Source of the DNA: Bacteroidales bacterium
GTDB taxonomy: Bacteria > Bacteroidota > Bacteroidia > Bacteroidales > UBA1402
Assembly: GCA_023230125.1 (NCBI GenBank)
Contig: JALNXZ010000007.1
Location: 1 to 17,713 of the forward strand
Length of the DNA: 17,713 nt
Direction: 5' to 3'
The first letter of the stretch is position 1. Each line of letters begins with the position of its first letter. This document shows positions 7,833 through 15,467 of the stretch, piece after piece. The notes beneath the pieces were generated by a model. The model was not told where the DNA came from and searched no databases. It saw only the letters and a list, made by a program, of their open reading frames with translations. Both the position numbers and the translations under genes were made by a program.

Positions 7833-7840
7833 TACTTTTG
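7833..7840 (+). promoter_or_regulatory. Candidate -7 box of the MoxR-Bat operon
   Basis: TACTTTTG is an exact match to the Bacteroidetes -7 consensus TAnnTTTG. Transcription would start near 7847, about 41 bases before the ATG at 7888. No clean TTTG is found at -33 (the bases at 18-19 spacing read GTTA/TGTT), so the promoter may be weak or activator-dependent. It also shows that the upstream in-frame ATG at 7816 is probably not the translation start. Confidence 0.6.
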
Positions 7841-7887
7841 CATATTCTGTAAAAAAAGAATCGTTTTACTTAAATATTTATAATCAT

Positions 7888-8883
7888 ATGAGTCAAACCG
7901 TAGACATTCGGGAATTGAATGAGCTGATTGAGAAAAAAAGCGCGTTCGTAGATTCGATAAACTTTGGCATGGACAAGGTTATCGTTGGACAAAAACACTT
8001 GGTTGAGTCTTTATTAATTGGCTTGCTTTCAGATGGCCATATTTTGTTGGAAGGTGTTCCTGGATTGGCAAAGACCTTGGCTATCAAGAGCCTGGCTTCG
8101 TTGATTGATGCCAAATACAGCAGAATCCAGTTTACTCCCGATTTATTGCCGGCCGATGTAATTGGAACCATGATTTATAGTCAGAAAAAAGAAGAGTTCG
8201 CAGTAAAGAAAGGCCCGATTTTTGCGAATTTTATACTTGCTGATGAAATCAACCGTGCTCCGGCTAAAGTACAAAGTGCATTGCTTGAAGCCATGCAGGA
8301 ACGTCAAGTTACAATCAGTGACAAAACCTATGAATTGGATGCTCCATTTCTTGTGATGGCCACGCAAAACCCCATTGAACAGGAAGGTACATATCCGCTC
8401 CCTGAAGCTCAGGTAGACCGTTTCATGCTAAAGGTGGTCATTGGCTATCCCAAAAAAGAAGAAGAAGTTTTGATCATTCGTCAAAATATCGGTGAAAAGA
8501 TGCCTCCGATCAAACCAGTACTTAAGGGTGAAGATATTCTTGAAGCACGTAATGTGGTTCGTCAAGTTTATATGGACGAGAAAATTGAACGCTATATCAT
8601 AGATATTGTGTTTGCCACCCGTTATCCTGAAGAATATGGATTGAAAGACCTGAAAGGCATGATATCTTTTGGCGGTTCACCCCGTGCTTCCATCAATTTA
8701 GCTTTAGCAGCCCGCTCATTTGCTTTTATCAAACGCAGAGGTTATGTCATTCCTGAAGATGTTCGTGCCATTTGTCATGATGTGTTGCGTCATCGTATCG
8801 GTCTGAGCTATGAAGCAGAAGCAAACAACCTGACCAGCGAAGAAATCATCAGTGAAATATTAAATAAGGTAGAAGTACCCTAA
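7888..8883 (+). CDS. MoxR family AAA+ ATPase
   Basis: A 331-residue MoxR-type AAA+ ATPase, thought to act as a chaperone that activates or assembles VWA-domain partners; cytosolic. Numbered from the ATG at 7888: Walker A GVPGLAKT (56-63), Walker B FILADEIN (115-122), sensor 1 ATQNP (158-162), probable arginine finger R178 in EAQVDRF, and sensor 2 R266 in GGSPRAS. An in-frame ATG at 7816 would add 24 residues. I reject it because it lies upstream of the predicted transcription start and because Bacteroidales homologues, as I recall them, begin MSQTVDIR. First gene of the Bat operon; its stop is followed by the DUF58 gene after 0-9 bases. The MoxR-DUF58-VWA arrangement is a well-known conserved pairing. 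The operon promoter overlaps an inverted repeat. Confidence 0.95.
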   Translation: MSQTVDIRELNELIEKKSAFVDSINFGMDKVIVGQKHLVESLLIGLLSDGHILLEGVPGLAKTLAIKSLASLIDAKYSRIQFTPDLLPADVIGTMIYSQKKEEFAVKKGPIFANFILADEINRAPAKVQSALLEAMQERQVTISDKTYELDAPFLVMATQNPIEQEGTYPLPEAQVDRFMLKVVIGYPKKEEEVLIIRQNIGEKMPPIKPVLKGEDILEARNVVRQVYMDEKIERYIIDIVFATRYPEEYGLKDLKGMISFGGSPRASINLALAARSFAFIKRRGYVIPEDVRAICHDVLRHRIGLSYEAEANNLTSEEIISEILNKVEVP

Positions 8884-8892
8884 ATGGCCTGC

Positions 8893-9762
8893 ATGGAAAC
8901 AAGCGAATTATTAAAACGCGTACGGAAGATAGAAATCAAGACCAGGGGATTGTCTCAGAACATCTTCGCAGGGCAATATCACACGGCCTTTAAGGGTAGG
9001 GGTATGGCTTTTTCCGAAGTGAGGGAATATCAATACGGAGACGATATCCGAAGCATCGACTGGAACGTAACAGCTCGCTTTAATCACCCTTATGTCAAGA
9101 TCTTCGAAGAAGAACGTGAATTGACCGTGATGTTACTGATTGATATTTCAGGGAGTCGTATGTTTGGTACTGATATTCAGCTTAAGAAAGACATGATGAC
9201 TGAAATTGCAGCGACGCTCGCTTTTTCTGCCATTCAAAACAATGATAAGATCGGAGTCATTTTCTTTTCTGACAAGCTGGAAAAATTCATTCCACCCAAG
9301 AAAGGCAAAAAGCACATCCTTTACATCATTCGTGAATTGATTGATTTTGAACCGGAAAATACGAAAACGAATATTCCTGATGCCTTGCGCTATTTGACGA
9401 ATGTTATTAAGAAACGCAGTACTGCATTTGTGATTTCAGATTTTATCGATGCAAAGGATTTCCAGACCGATTTGACCATCGCCAATCGCAGACACGATGT
9501 TGTGGCCATCCAGGTATATGACAAAAGAGAAACTGAGCTTCCTCCGGTAGGCCTTGTGCGTGTGAAGGATGCAGAGACAGGTGACGAACGCCTGGTCGAT
9601 GCCTCTTCGAAAGCCGTACGCAAAATCTATCGAGATTGGTGGCTTCATCAACAGGGAATATTAAAGGATGCTTTCACAAAAAGTAATGTTGACTCAGTCT
9701 CAATATCAACAGATCAGGATTACGTACGTTCTCTGATGGGCCTATTTAACCTTAGAAATTGA
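8893..9762 (+). CDS. DUF58 domain protein (VWA-like), partner of MoxR
   Basis: A soluble protein of 289 residues from the ATG at 8893 (METSELLK), or 292 residues if translation starts at the ATG at 8884 directly after the moxR stop. I prefer 8893 because homologues I recall begin with METSELL. The DUF58 core REYQYGDDIRSIDWN (residues 44-58) is followed by a VWA-like region with LLIDISGS (82-88), a D-x-S-G-S metal-site motif, and later VISDFID near 180-186. There is no signal peptide or transmembrane helix, so it is cytosolic or peripheral. DUF58 proteins are nearly always encoded next to MoxR ATPases and upstream of VWA membrane proteins, as here, and are presumed to be MoxR clients or adaptors. 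No enzymatic activity is established. Eighteen bases separate it from the next gene. Confidence 0.92.
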   Translation: METSELLKRVRKIEIKTRGLSQNIFAGQYHTAFKGRGMAFSEVREYQYGDDIRSIDWNVTARFNHPYVKIFEEERELTVMLLIDISGSRMFGTDIQLKKDMMTEIAATLAFSAIQNNDKIGVIFFSDKLEKFIPPKKGKKHILYIIRELIDFEPENTKTNIPDALRYLTNVIKKRSTAFVISDFIDAKDFQTDLTIANRRHDVVAIQVYDKRETELPPVGLVRVKDAETGDERLVDASSKAVRKIYRDWWLHQQGILKDAFTKSNVDSVSISTDQDYVRSLMGLFNLRN

Positions 9763-9780
9763 ATCGTTTGAAATACGAAT

Positions 9781-10827
9781 ATGTTTAATTATAAAAAAAT
9801 TCTGGTTTTATTGGTGCTTAGTTCATGCCTGTTTCCTGTTATTGCACAGGAAATAAGTGTCAAGGCGACCATCGATTCCACCGTAATGTTCATTGGGCAG
9901 CAATCAAAGATGCATCTGGAAATCTCCGGACCTACTTCACTGCAATATACTTTCCCGACATTTCCGGGTGATACACTGGTTAACGGCATTGAAGTCTTGT
10001 CAATAGGGAAAGTGGATACTCTGGAAAATGAAAACAATTTGATTCATCTAAAGACGGATTACCTCATAACCTCGTTTGATTCGGGACTGTATTACATCCC
10101 CCCCGTCAAAATCATAGCAGGTCTTGATACTGTAGAGAGCAAATACATGGTGCTCAAGATCATGACCTATGATGTTGATACGGCAAAAGTTCAGATCTTT
10201 GATATTAAGGGTATCCAGAAACCACCGTTCGTCTTGGGCGATTATTTCTTACAGTTGCTGCTATTTCTCCTTATTTATGCCATTATACTTTTTGTTATAT
10301 GGCTGATATTGAGAAGAAAATACGGTTTATCTAAAGCTGAAATTGAAGCAAGCAAACCTTTGTTACCGCCTTACGTCGTTGCCATTATGGAATTGGACAA
10401 ACTTAAGTCAGAAAAGATTTGGAAGAGCGGTAAAAATAAGGAATATTACACTGCTTTGTCAGATATCCTGCGTAAATATATTCAAAGACGTTTCCAAATC
10501 AACGCTTTGGAAATGACTACAGATGAGATACTGGCTCTTTTTAAACGTGACAAGAATACACAATCCGTTTATCAAAATTTGCGTCAGATTCTTCAATTGG
10601 CTGATCTGGTAAAATTTGCCAAAACCAAACCACTTGAAAATGAAAATGAATTAAGCATCATGAATTCCTATTTATTTGTCAATCAAACAAAAATTGAGGA
10701 AGTTAAACCAATAGAGAATCAAATTGAGGGAATACAGGAAAATCAGCAAAAGGATGTTGAATCAGATCTGTCCAAAAAGGATGTTACTTCCCAAAATGAT
10801 GAAATGAAAAAATATCAACCAAAATGA
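9781..10827 (+). CDS. BatD-like single-pass membrane protein of the Bat operon
   Basis: A 348-residue protein with an N-terminal signal peptide (LVLLVLSSCLFPVIAQ); signal peptidase I may cut after VIA (residue 22), though LSSC (13-16) also resembles a lipobox. A beta-rich extracytoplasmic domain (about 24-145) is followed by a transmembrane helix at about 156-178, basic residues (RRK), and a cytosolic helical domain (about 215-300) that includes YYTALSDILRKYIQRRF, TTDEIL and LADLVKFAK. That tail resembles DUF4381 domains found next to MoxR/VWA genes, and resembles the tail of BatD. A charged, disordered C-terminus (305-348) follows. It occupies the usual slot between DUF58 and batA in Bacteroidales and overlaps batA by four bases (ATGA), indicating coupling. 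The function is unknown; scaffolding of the VWA proteins is inference. Confidence 0.85.
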   Translation: MFNYKKILVLLVLSSCLFPVIAQEISVKATIDSTVMFIGQQSKMHLEISGPTSLQYTFPTFPGDTLVNGIEVLSIGKVDTLENENNLIHLKTDYLITSFDSGLYYIPPVKIIAGLDTVESKYMVLKIMTYDVDTAKVQIFDIKGIQKPPFVLGDYFLQLLLFLLIYAIILFVIWLILRRKYGLSKAEIEASKPLLPPYVVAIMELDKLKSEKIWKSGKNKEYYTALSDILRKYIQRRFQINALEMTTDEILALFKRDKNTQSVYQNLRQILQLADLVKFAKTKPLENENELSIMNSYLFVNQTKIEEVKPIENQIEGIQENQQKDVESDLSKKDVTSQNDEMKKYQPK

Positions 10828-11807
10828 TACTTGCAAATCCGTATTATCTCTATTTATTGCTGTTGATCATACCTGCTATTGTCTGGTATGTTCTAAAGCG
10901 GAAAAAACGTTATGCTACGCTTCAGGTATCGAACAGTTTTGCCTTTGAAGGACTTAAACCGTCCTGGAAAGATCGTTTGGAGCATGTGCCTTTCATTTTG
11001 AAAATGTTGGCATTTGTCATGATAGTTATTGCCTTGGCGCGTCCACAATCGACCAATAGCTGGCAGAATGTATCCACTGAAGGTATCGACATTGTTGTTA
11101 CCCTCGATATATCCAGCAGTATGTTGGCCGAAGACTTGAAACCAAACCGTCTTGAGGCGGCCAAAAACGTAGCTTCCTCTTTTATTTCCGGAAGACCCAA
11201 TGACAATATCGGTCTGGTGGTCTTTTCTGCTGAAAGCTTTACCCAATGTCCGTTGACAACAGACCATGCGGTGCTGCTGAACCTTTTCGGCGGCATTCAA
11301 AGCGGTATGATTGAAGATGGAACAGCTATCGGTTTGGGACTCGCCAATGCTGTAAATCGTATCAAAGATTCACAGGCCAAATCCAAAGTAATCATTTTGC
11401 TTACTGATGGATCAAACAATCGGGGAGACATTGATCCGATTACTGCTGCAGATATAGCAAAGACATTTGGTGTCAGGGTCTATACCATTGGTATCGGAAC
11501 AAGAGGGAAGGCTCCTTATCCTTTTCAGACCGCCTATGGCATCCAATACCAAAACATAGATGTCGTCATTGATGAAGAACCTTTAAAGCAGATATCATCA
11601 ATTACTGGCGGTAAATATTATCGTGCTACCAACAACAATAAGTTGAAGAGTATTTACGATGAAATTGATCAATTGGAAAAAACAAAGATGAAAGTGCACG
11701 AATACAGCAAGAAGAACGAGGAATACCGGGCATTTGGCATTGCCGCACTGATATTGCTCCTTCTGGAAATCTTTCTCAGAAATACCGTGTTGCGTCGTCT
11801 TCCATAA
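10824..11807 (+). CDS. batA: BatA, membrane-anchored von Willebrand factor A protein
   Basis: A 327-residue protein with two N-terminal transmembrane helices (about 7-24 and 56-74), a VWA domain (about 88-285) and a C-terminal helix (about 304-319). The metal-ion-dependent adhesion site is complete: D95-x-S97-x-S99 in TLDISSSM, T167 in EDGTAIG and D195 in LLTDGSN. The basic segment between the first two helices (KRKKR) is expected on the cytosolic side. The VWA domain would then lie outside the inner membrane, between the second and third helices. The start ATG overlaps the stop of the previous gene (ATGA). Bat genes were defined in Bacteroides fragilis, where loss affects aerotolerance; a direct role in oxygen stress is disputed in other bacteria. 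BatA and BatB are paralogues and probably form a complex with the other Bat proteins. Confidence 0.95.
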   Translation: MILANPYYLYLLLLIIPAIVWYVLKRKKRYATLQVSNSFAFEGLKPSWKDRLEHVPFILKMLAFVMIVIALARPQSTNSWQNVSTEGIDIVVTLDISSSMLAEDLKPNRLEAAKNVASSFISGRPNDNIGLVVFSAESFTQCPLTTDHAVLLNLFGGIQSGMIEDGTAIGLGLANAVNRIKDSQAKSKVIILLTDGSNNRGDIDPITAADIAKTFGVRVYTIGIGTRGKAPYPFQTAYGIQYQNIDVVIDEEPLKQISSITGGKYYRATNNNKLKSIYDEIDQLEKTKMKVHEYSKKNEEYRAFGIAALILLLLEIFLRNTVLRRLP

Positions 11808-11825
11808 TTGCTAAAAACCAGAACT

Positions 11826-12842
11826 ATGTTTCGTTTTTCGAATCCCGAATATCTATATTTCCTTCTGCTGATCCCTACATTGGCATTGCTTTTCATTTTA
11901 GAAAACAGAAAGCAGAAAAAACGTCTGAAAGTCTACGGCGATCCGGACATTATCAGTCAGTTGATGCCTGATGTTTCACGTAGACGTCCCTGGCTGAAAT
12001 TTATCCTGCAGTTGACGGCCATAACGGTGTGTATTTTTATGGTGTCAGGCCCGCAATTCGGTTCAAAATTGGAAAAAGTCCAAAAGAATGGTGCTGAAAT
12101 GATGATAGCCCTGGATGTCTCCAATTCCATGATGGCTGAGGATATTACTCCAAATCGTTTGGAAAAATCAAAGCAAATACTCTCCAAATTGGTTGACAAA
12201 CTGAGCAATGACAAAATTGGTCTGATTGTTTTTGCCGGAGAAGCATTCACTCAGTTGCCGATTACGAGCGACTATATATCTGCCAAGATGTTTATGAGCA
12301 GCATTAATCCGTCACTTGTATCTACACAGGGTACAGCCATAGGTGCAGCCATTGATTTATGTGTACGCTCCTTTCCCCAGAAAGGAAAAGCGGAGAGAGC
12401 CATCATCCTGATTACCGATGGTGAAAACTTTGAGGATAATGCAGTAGAACGTGCCAAGGAAGCATTGGCTCAGGGTATAAAAACGCATGTCATTGGCATG
12501 GGGCTTGACAAAGGTGCTCCCATACCCATTGCAAACAGCGATGAATTTCGTAAAGACAAGGATGGTAATGTGGTGATTACCAAATTGAATGAAAAAATGT
12601 GTCAGGATATAGCCGCTGCCGGTGGTGGTATTTATGTGCGTTCTGACAATACCAACAGTGCACTACGTATCATTACGACAGAACTTGACAAAATGAAAAA
12701 AGCCAACGTGGAATCATCCGTATATAGTGAATATGATGAACAATTTCAAGGTTTGGCATGGATTGTTTTAGTTCTGTTGTTCATTGATGTGTTCATTCTT
12801 GAACGAAAGAACAAACTCTTGCGCAACATCAAATTGTTTTAA
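11826..12842 (+). CDS. batB: BatB, membrane-anchored von Willebrand factor A protein
   Basis: A 338-residue paralogue of BatA with the same layout: helices at about 11-25 and 57-75, a VWA domain (about 90-290) and a C-terminal helix (about 311-325) followed by a basic tail. The metal site is intact: D97-x-S99-x-S101 in ALDVSNSM, T170 in TQGTAIG and D198 in LITDGEN. I choose the ATG at 11826 (MFRFSNPEYLY), because this N-terminus parallels MILANPYYLY of BatA; a TTG directly after the batA stop (11808) would add six residues. The gap to batA is 18 bases and to batC only 2, so all are one operon. In other Bacteroidetes BatA and BatB are always found together, which argues for distinct roles in one complex. 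Confidence 0.95.
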   Translation: MFRFSNPEYLYFLLLIPTLALLFILENRKQKKRLKVYGDPDIISQLMPDVSRRRPWLKFILQLTAITVCIFMVSGPQFGSKLEKVQKNGAEMMIALDVSNSMMAEDITPNRLEKSKQILSKLVDKLSNDKIGLIVFAGEAFTQLPITSDYISAKMFMSSINPSLVSTQGTAIGAAIDLCVRSFPQKGKAERAIILITDGENFEDNAVERAKEALAQGIKTHVIGMGLDKGAPIPIANSDEFRKDKDGNVVITKLNEKMCQDIAAAGGGIYVRSDNTNSALRIITTELDKMKKANVESSVYSEYDEQFQGLAWIVLVLLFIDVFILERKNKLLRNIKLF

Positions 12843-12844
12843 TC

Positions 12845-13558
12845 ATGAGAATACTCAAATACATATTATCCGCATTTTTTATCCTTGGTTCATGGGGTGT
12901 TTCTGCTCAGAAAATGGAAAGAAAAAGTATCCGTCAAGGAAACAATCTTTACGAAAAGCAAAAATATACAGAAGCGGAGATAGCCTATAGAAAAGCTTTA
13001 GAAGTGAATCAAAAATCAAAAGAAGGTTCATACAACTTAGGGAATGCCCTTTACAGGCAGGAAAAAGGAAAAGAGGCATTGGAACAATATCAATTGTCTT
13101 TAAGTCAGCAGACCAACCCTTTAAAAAAAGCTGCTATTTTTCACAATACCGGTAATACTTTCATGCAAGCAAAGGATTACGGGAAAGCAGTTGATTCCTA
13201 TAAATCATCCCTGAGATTTAACCCGAGTGATGATCAGACCCGTTATAATCTTGCCATGGCTCAGGCTCTTTTGAAGAAACAACAACAGAACCAAAAGAAC
13301 AACAAAAATAAAGATCAGAATAAGGACCAGAAACAGGATCAACAAAAAAAGCAGCAACAGCAACAGCAAGATGATCAGGAAAAGAAGCAAAACAAACAAC
13401 AACAGCAACAGCAGCAACAACAACAGGAGCAAGTTTCCAAAGAAAAAGCCAAACAGTTGCTTGACGCTTTAAGTCAAGATGAAAAAGATACACAGGAGAA
13501 GGTCAAGAAACTTCAAATGCAGAAAAGCAAGACAAAGAAAAGAGAAAAAGATTGGTGA
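12845..13558 (+). CDS. batC: BatC, exported TPR protein with a Gln-rich segment
   Basis: A 237-residue protein with a signal peptide (MRILKYILSAFFILGSWGVSA, cut about residue 21) and no other membrane segment, so it is periplasmic. About three TPR units follow (29-58, 62-92, 97-127), with typical NLGNALYRQEKGKEALEQY and NTGNTFMQAKDYGKAVDSY patterns. Residues 145-196 are almost only Gln, Lys, Asn and Asp, including a run of ten Gln. The last forty residues (KEKAKQLLDAL ... KKREKDW) form a charged helical tail ending in tryptophan that I recall as conserved in BatC proteins. TPRs mediate protein contacts, presumably with BatA/BatB/BatE. The gene starts 2 bases after batB. The Gln segment is encoded by mixed CAA/CAG codons (13268-13431), and its antisense reads as poly-Leu, which should not be taken for a gene. 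Confidence 0.92.
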   Translation: MRILKYILSAFFILGSWGVSAQKMERKSIRQGNNLYEKQKYTEAEIAYRKALEVNQKSKEGSYNLGNALYRQEKGKEALEQYQLSLSQQTNPLKKAAIFHNTGNTFMQAKDYGKAVDSYKSSLRFNPSDDQTRYNLAMAQALLKKQQQNQKNNKNKDQNKDQKQDQQKKQQQQQQDDQEKKQNKQQQQQQQQQQEQVSKEKAKQLLDALSQDEKDTQEKVKKLQMQKSKTKKREKDW

Positions 13559-13565
13559 AAAAACG

Positions 13566-13573
13566 TAACTTTG
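13566..13573 (+). promoter_or_regulatory. Possible internal promoter word upstream of batD
   Basis: TAACTTTG matches TAnnTTTG and lies in the 75-base gap between batC and batD, the widest gap inside the Bat operon, 60 bases before the batD ATG. No TTTG is present at -33, so this is a weak candidate for an internal promoter. Confidence 0.35.
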
Positions 13574-13633
13574 CATGCTTTAAATAAAGAGTAGTTTAGA
13601 TAACTGATATACATATATAAGTTTTTATTTAAA

Positions 13634-15463
13634 ATGAGGAACAAACTGGTACTGGTATTCGTTGGGATGTTGATCTGTTTTGGCAGCAAACTTTTTGCGG
13701 CAGATGTGACATTTACGGCCGAGGCTCCAAGAACGGTGGTCATGGGGCAAAATTTCAATCTTGTATATACGTCCAATGCAGAAGCCAAAGATTTACGGAT
13801 TGCAGAATTAAATAATTTTGAAATTCTATCCGGACCATTCACTTCTACAATGAGCTCAACAAGCATCATCAATGGACAATATTCTTCTTCAACATCATAT
13901 CGATTTACGTATGTCTTGTCTCCCAAGGAAACCGGGACTTTTACAATCTCATCTGCCACAGCAAATATCAGAAATAACAGATATACAAGCAATAGTCTGA
14001 CTATTAAGGTTCTGCCTGAAGATCAACAATCAAGTGGAAGCAGCAATTCTTCGCAACGCTCATCTATAAGCAGCTCCTCCTCCTCACAAAGCGTGTCTTC
14101 AGACCAGATTTTTATTCGTGCCATCCCTTCTAAAACGAGGGTTCGCGAACAGGAAAGTCTGACTGTCACCTATAAGATTTACACAAAAGTGGACATCGCC
14201 GGATTCGAAAATCCCAAGTTTCCCGAATTTGTAGGATTCATGGCTCAGGAAATTGATCTTTCCAAAAATCAGCAATGGGATTTGGAAAACTACAATGGAA
14301 GTAACTACCGGACAGCCATCCTGAAACAAACGGTACTTTTTCCACAGAAAGGCGGAACACTCACCATCAATAAAGGTTCCTTTGATGTGGTGGTACGTGT
14401 AAGAAATTCCAATACCCGTGCAAGGAGCATATTTGATGATTTTTTTGACTCCTATTCTGAGGTCAAGAAAACAATATCATCTAATAGTATCAATATTCAG
14501 GTTGATCCGCTGCCTTTTGGCAAACCTGCAGATTTCTGCGGCGTGGCCGGAAAGCTTAAGATGAGCTCATCTATCACTTCCAACAAAGTAAAAGCCAACG
14601 AAGCCGTAACCATCAAGGTTAATATTTCAGGTAGTGGAAACCTGAAAATGATTTCTACTCCGGAATTCACTTTTCCTGCTGATTTCGAAGTATATGATCC
14701 CAAAGTGGACAACATGTTTAAAAATACGTCAGGTGGCGTAACCGGTACCAAAACGATTGAATATCTATTTATTCCAAGATATGCCGGTAAATTTGAAATT
14801 CCCGGTATTTCACTAAGCTATTTTGATATAACTTCAAATAGCTATAAGACTCTCAATACAAATAGTTATACACTTGAAGTTGCCAAAGGTGAAGGTGGTC
14901 AGATGATATCCGGCAACTTTACCGATCAGGAAAAAGTTCGTTTGCTGGGATCAGATATTCGATATCTGAAGAATAACGTCAAAATCCATCAGCAAACAAA
15001 TCTTGTTTATGGAAGGGAGTGGTTCTGGCTTTGCTATCTGATACCGCTTTTGTTATTTGTGCTCTTTCTGATTGTCAATCGCAAGCAGGTGAAAGCCAAC
15101 GCCGATGCCGCCAGAGTCCGTAACCGAAAAGCAAGCAAAGTGGCAGTAAAACGTCTAAAACAAGCCGGCATCTATCTGAAAGAAGGCAAGAAGAGCTTAT
15201 TCTATGATGAAGTATTGAAAGCTCTCTGGGGGTATACCAGTGATAAGTTGAATATTCCACTTTCACTTTTGACCAAAGAAACCATAGAAAATCAACTTGA
15301 TGATTGCAAGGTGAGTGAAGATATCAGAAAAGAATATATGGATATTCTTCAAACTTGTGAATTTGCGCGTTATGCGCCAGGAGAAGATAGTCATGCCATG
15401 GATGTCCTCTATGAAAAGACGATGAATGTAATGAACAAGATGGAAAATACGATTAAAAAATAA
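13634..15463 (+). CDS. batD: BatD, large exported beta-domain membrane protein (oxygen tolerance family)
   Basis: A 609-residue protein with a signal peptide (cut after KLFA, about residue 22), a first beta-sandwich-like domain (about 23-128), a Ser-rich linker (133-157, nearly all Ser with Gln and Gly), further beta-rich domains (about 158-295 and 300-420), one transmembrane helix (about 462-482), and a cytosolic helical tail (about 500-605) with FYDEVLKALWGYTSDKL, LTKETIENQL and CEFARYAPGE. This is the standard BatD layout. The extracytoplasmic part probably contacts the BatA/BatB VWA domains; that is inference. The tail is similar in pattern to the tail of the protein at 9781-10827. The gap to batC is 75 bases and to batE 4. 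The ATG at 13634 is the only start that keeps the signal peptide at the N-terminus. Confidence 0.94.
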   Translation: MRNKLVLVFVGMLICFGSKLFAADVTFTAEAPRTVVMGQNFNLVYTSNAEAKDLRIAELNNFEILSGPFTSTMSSTSIINGQYSSSTSYRFTYVLSPKETGTFTISSATANIRNNRYTSNSLTIKVLPEDQQSSGSSNSSQRSSISSSSSSQSVSSDQIFIRAIPSKTRVREQESLTVTYKIYTKVDIAGFENPKFPEFVGFMAQEIDLSKNQQWDLENYNGSNYRTAILKQTVLFPQKGGTLTINKGSFDVVVRVRNSNTRARSIFDDFFDSYSEVKKTISSNSINIQVDPLPFGKPADFCGVAGKLKMSSSITSNKVKANEAVTIKVNISGSGNLKMISTPEFTFPADFEVYDPKVDNMFKNTSGGVTGTKTIEYLFIPRYAGKFEIPGISLSYFDITSNSYKTLNTNSYTLEVAKGEGGQMISGNFTDQEKVRLLGSDIRYLKNNVKIHQQTNLVYGREWFWLCYLIPLLLFVLFLIVNRKQVKANADAARVRNRKASKVAVKRLKQAGIYLKEGKKSLFYDEVLKALWGYTSDKLNIPLSLLTKETIENQLDDCKVSEDIRKEYMDILQTCEFARYAPGEDSHAMDVLYEKTMNVMNKMENTIKK

Positions 15464-15467
15464 GAAG

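Noticed and set aside
9820..9846. Lipoprotein call for the BatD-like protein at 9781
   Set aside because: LSSC fits a loose lipobox, but VIAQE just after it fits signal peptidase I equally well, and the protein already has a transmembrane anchor; left undecided.
13268..13431. CRISPR array or tandem repeat locus
   Set aside because: The repeats are short, irregular CAA/CAG/AAA codon runs in frame with batC, without spacers of uniform length.
13205..13432. Minus-strand frame that encodes a nearly pure Leu/Phe/Ile/Val stretch
   Set aside because: It is only the complement of the Gln/Lys codons of batC, which read as Leu and Phe; it is not a membrane protein gene.
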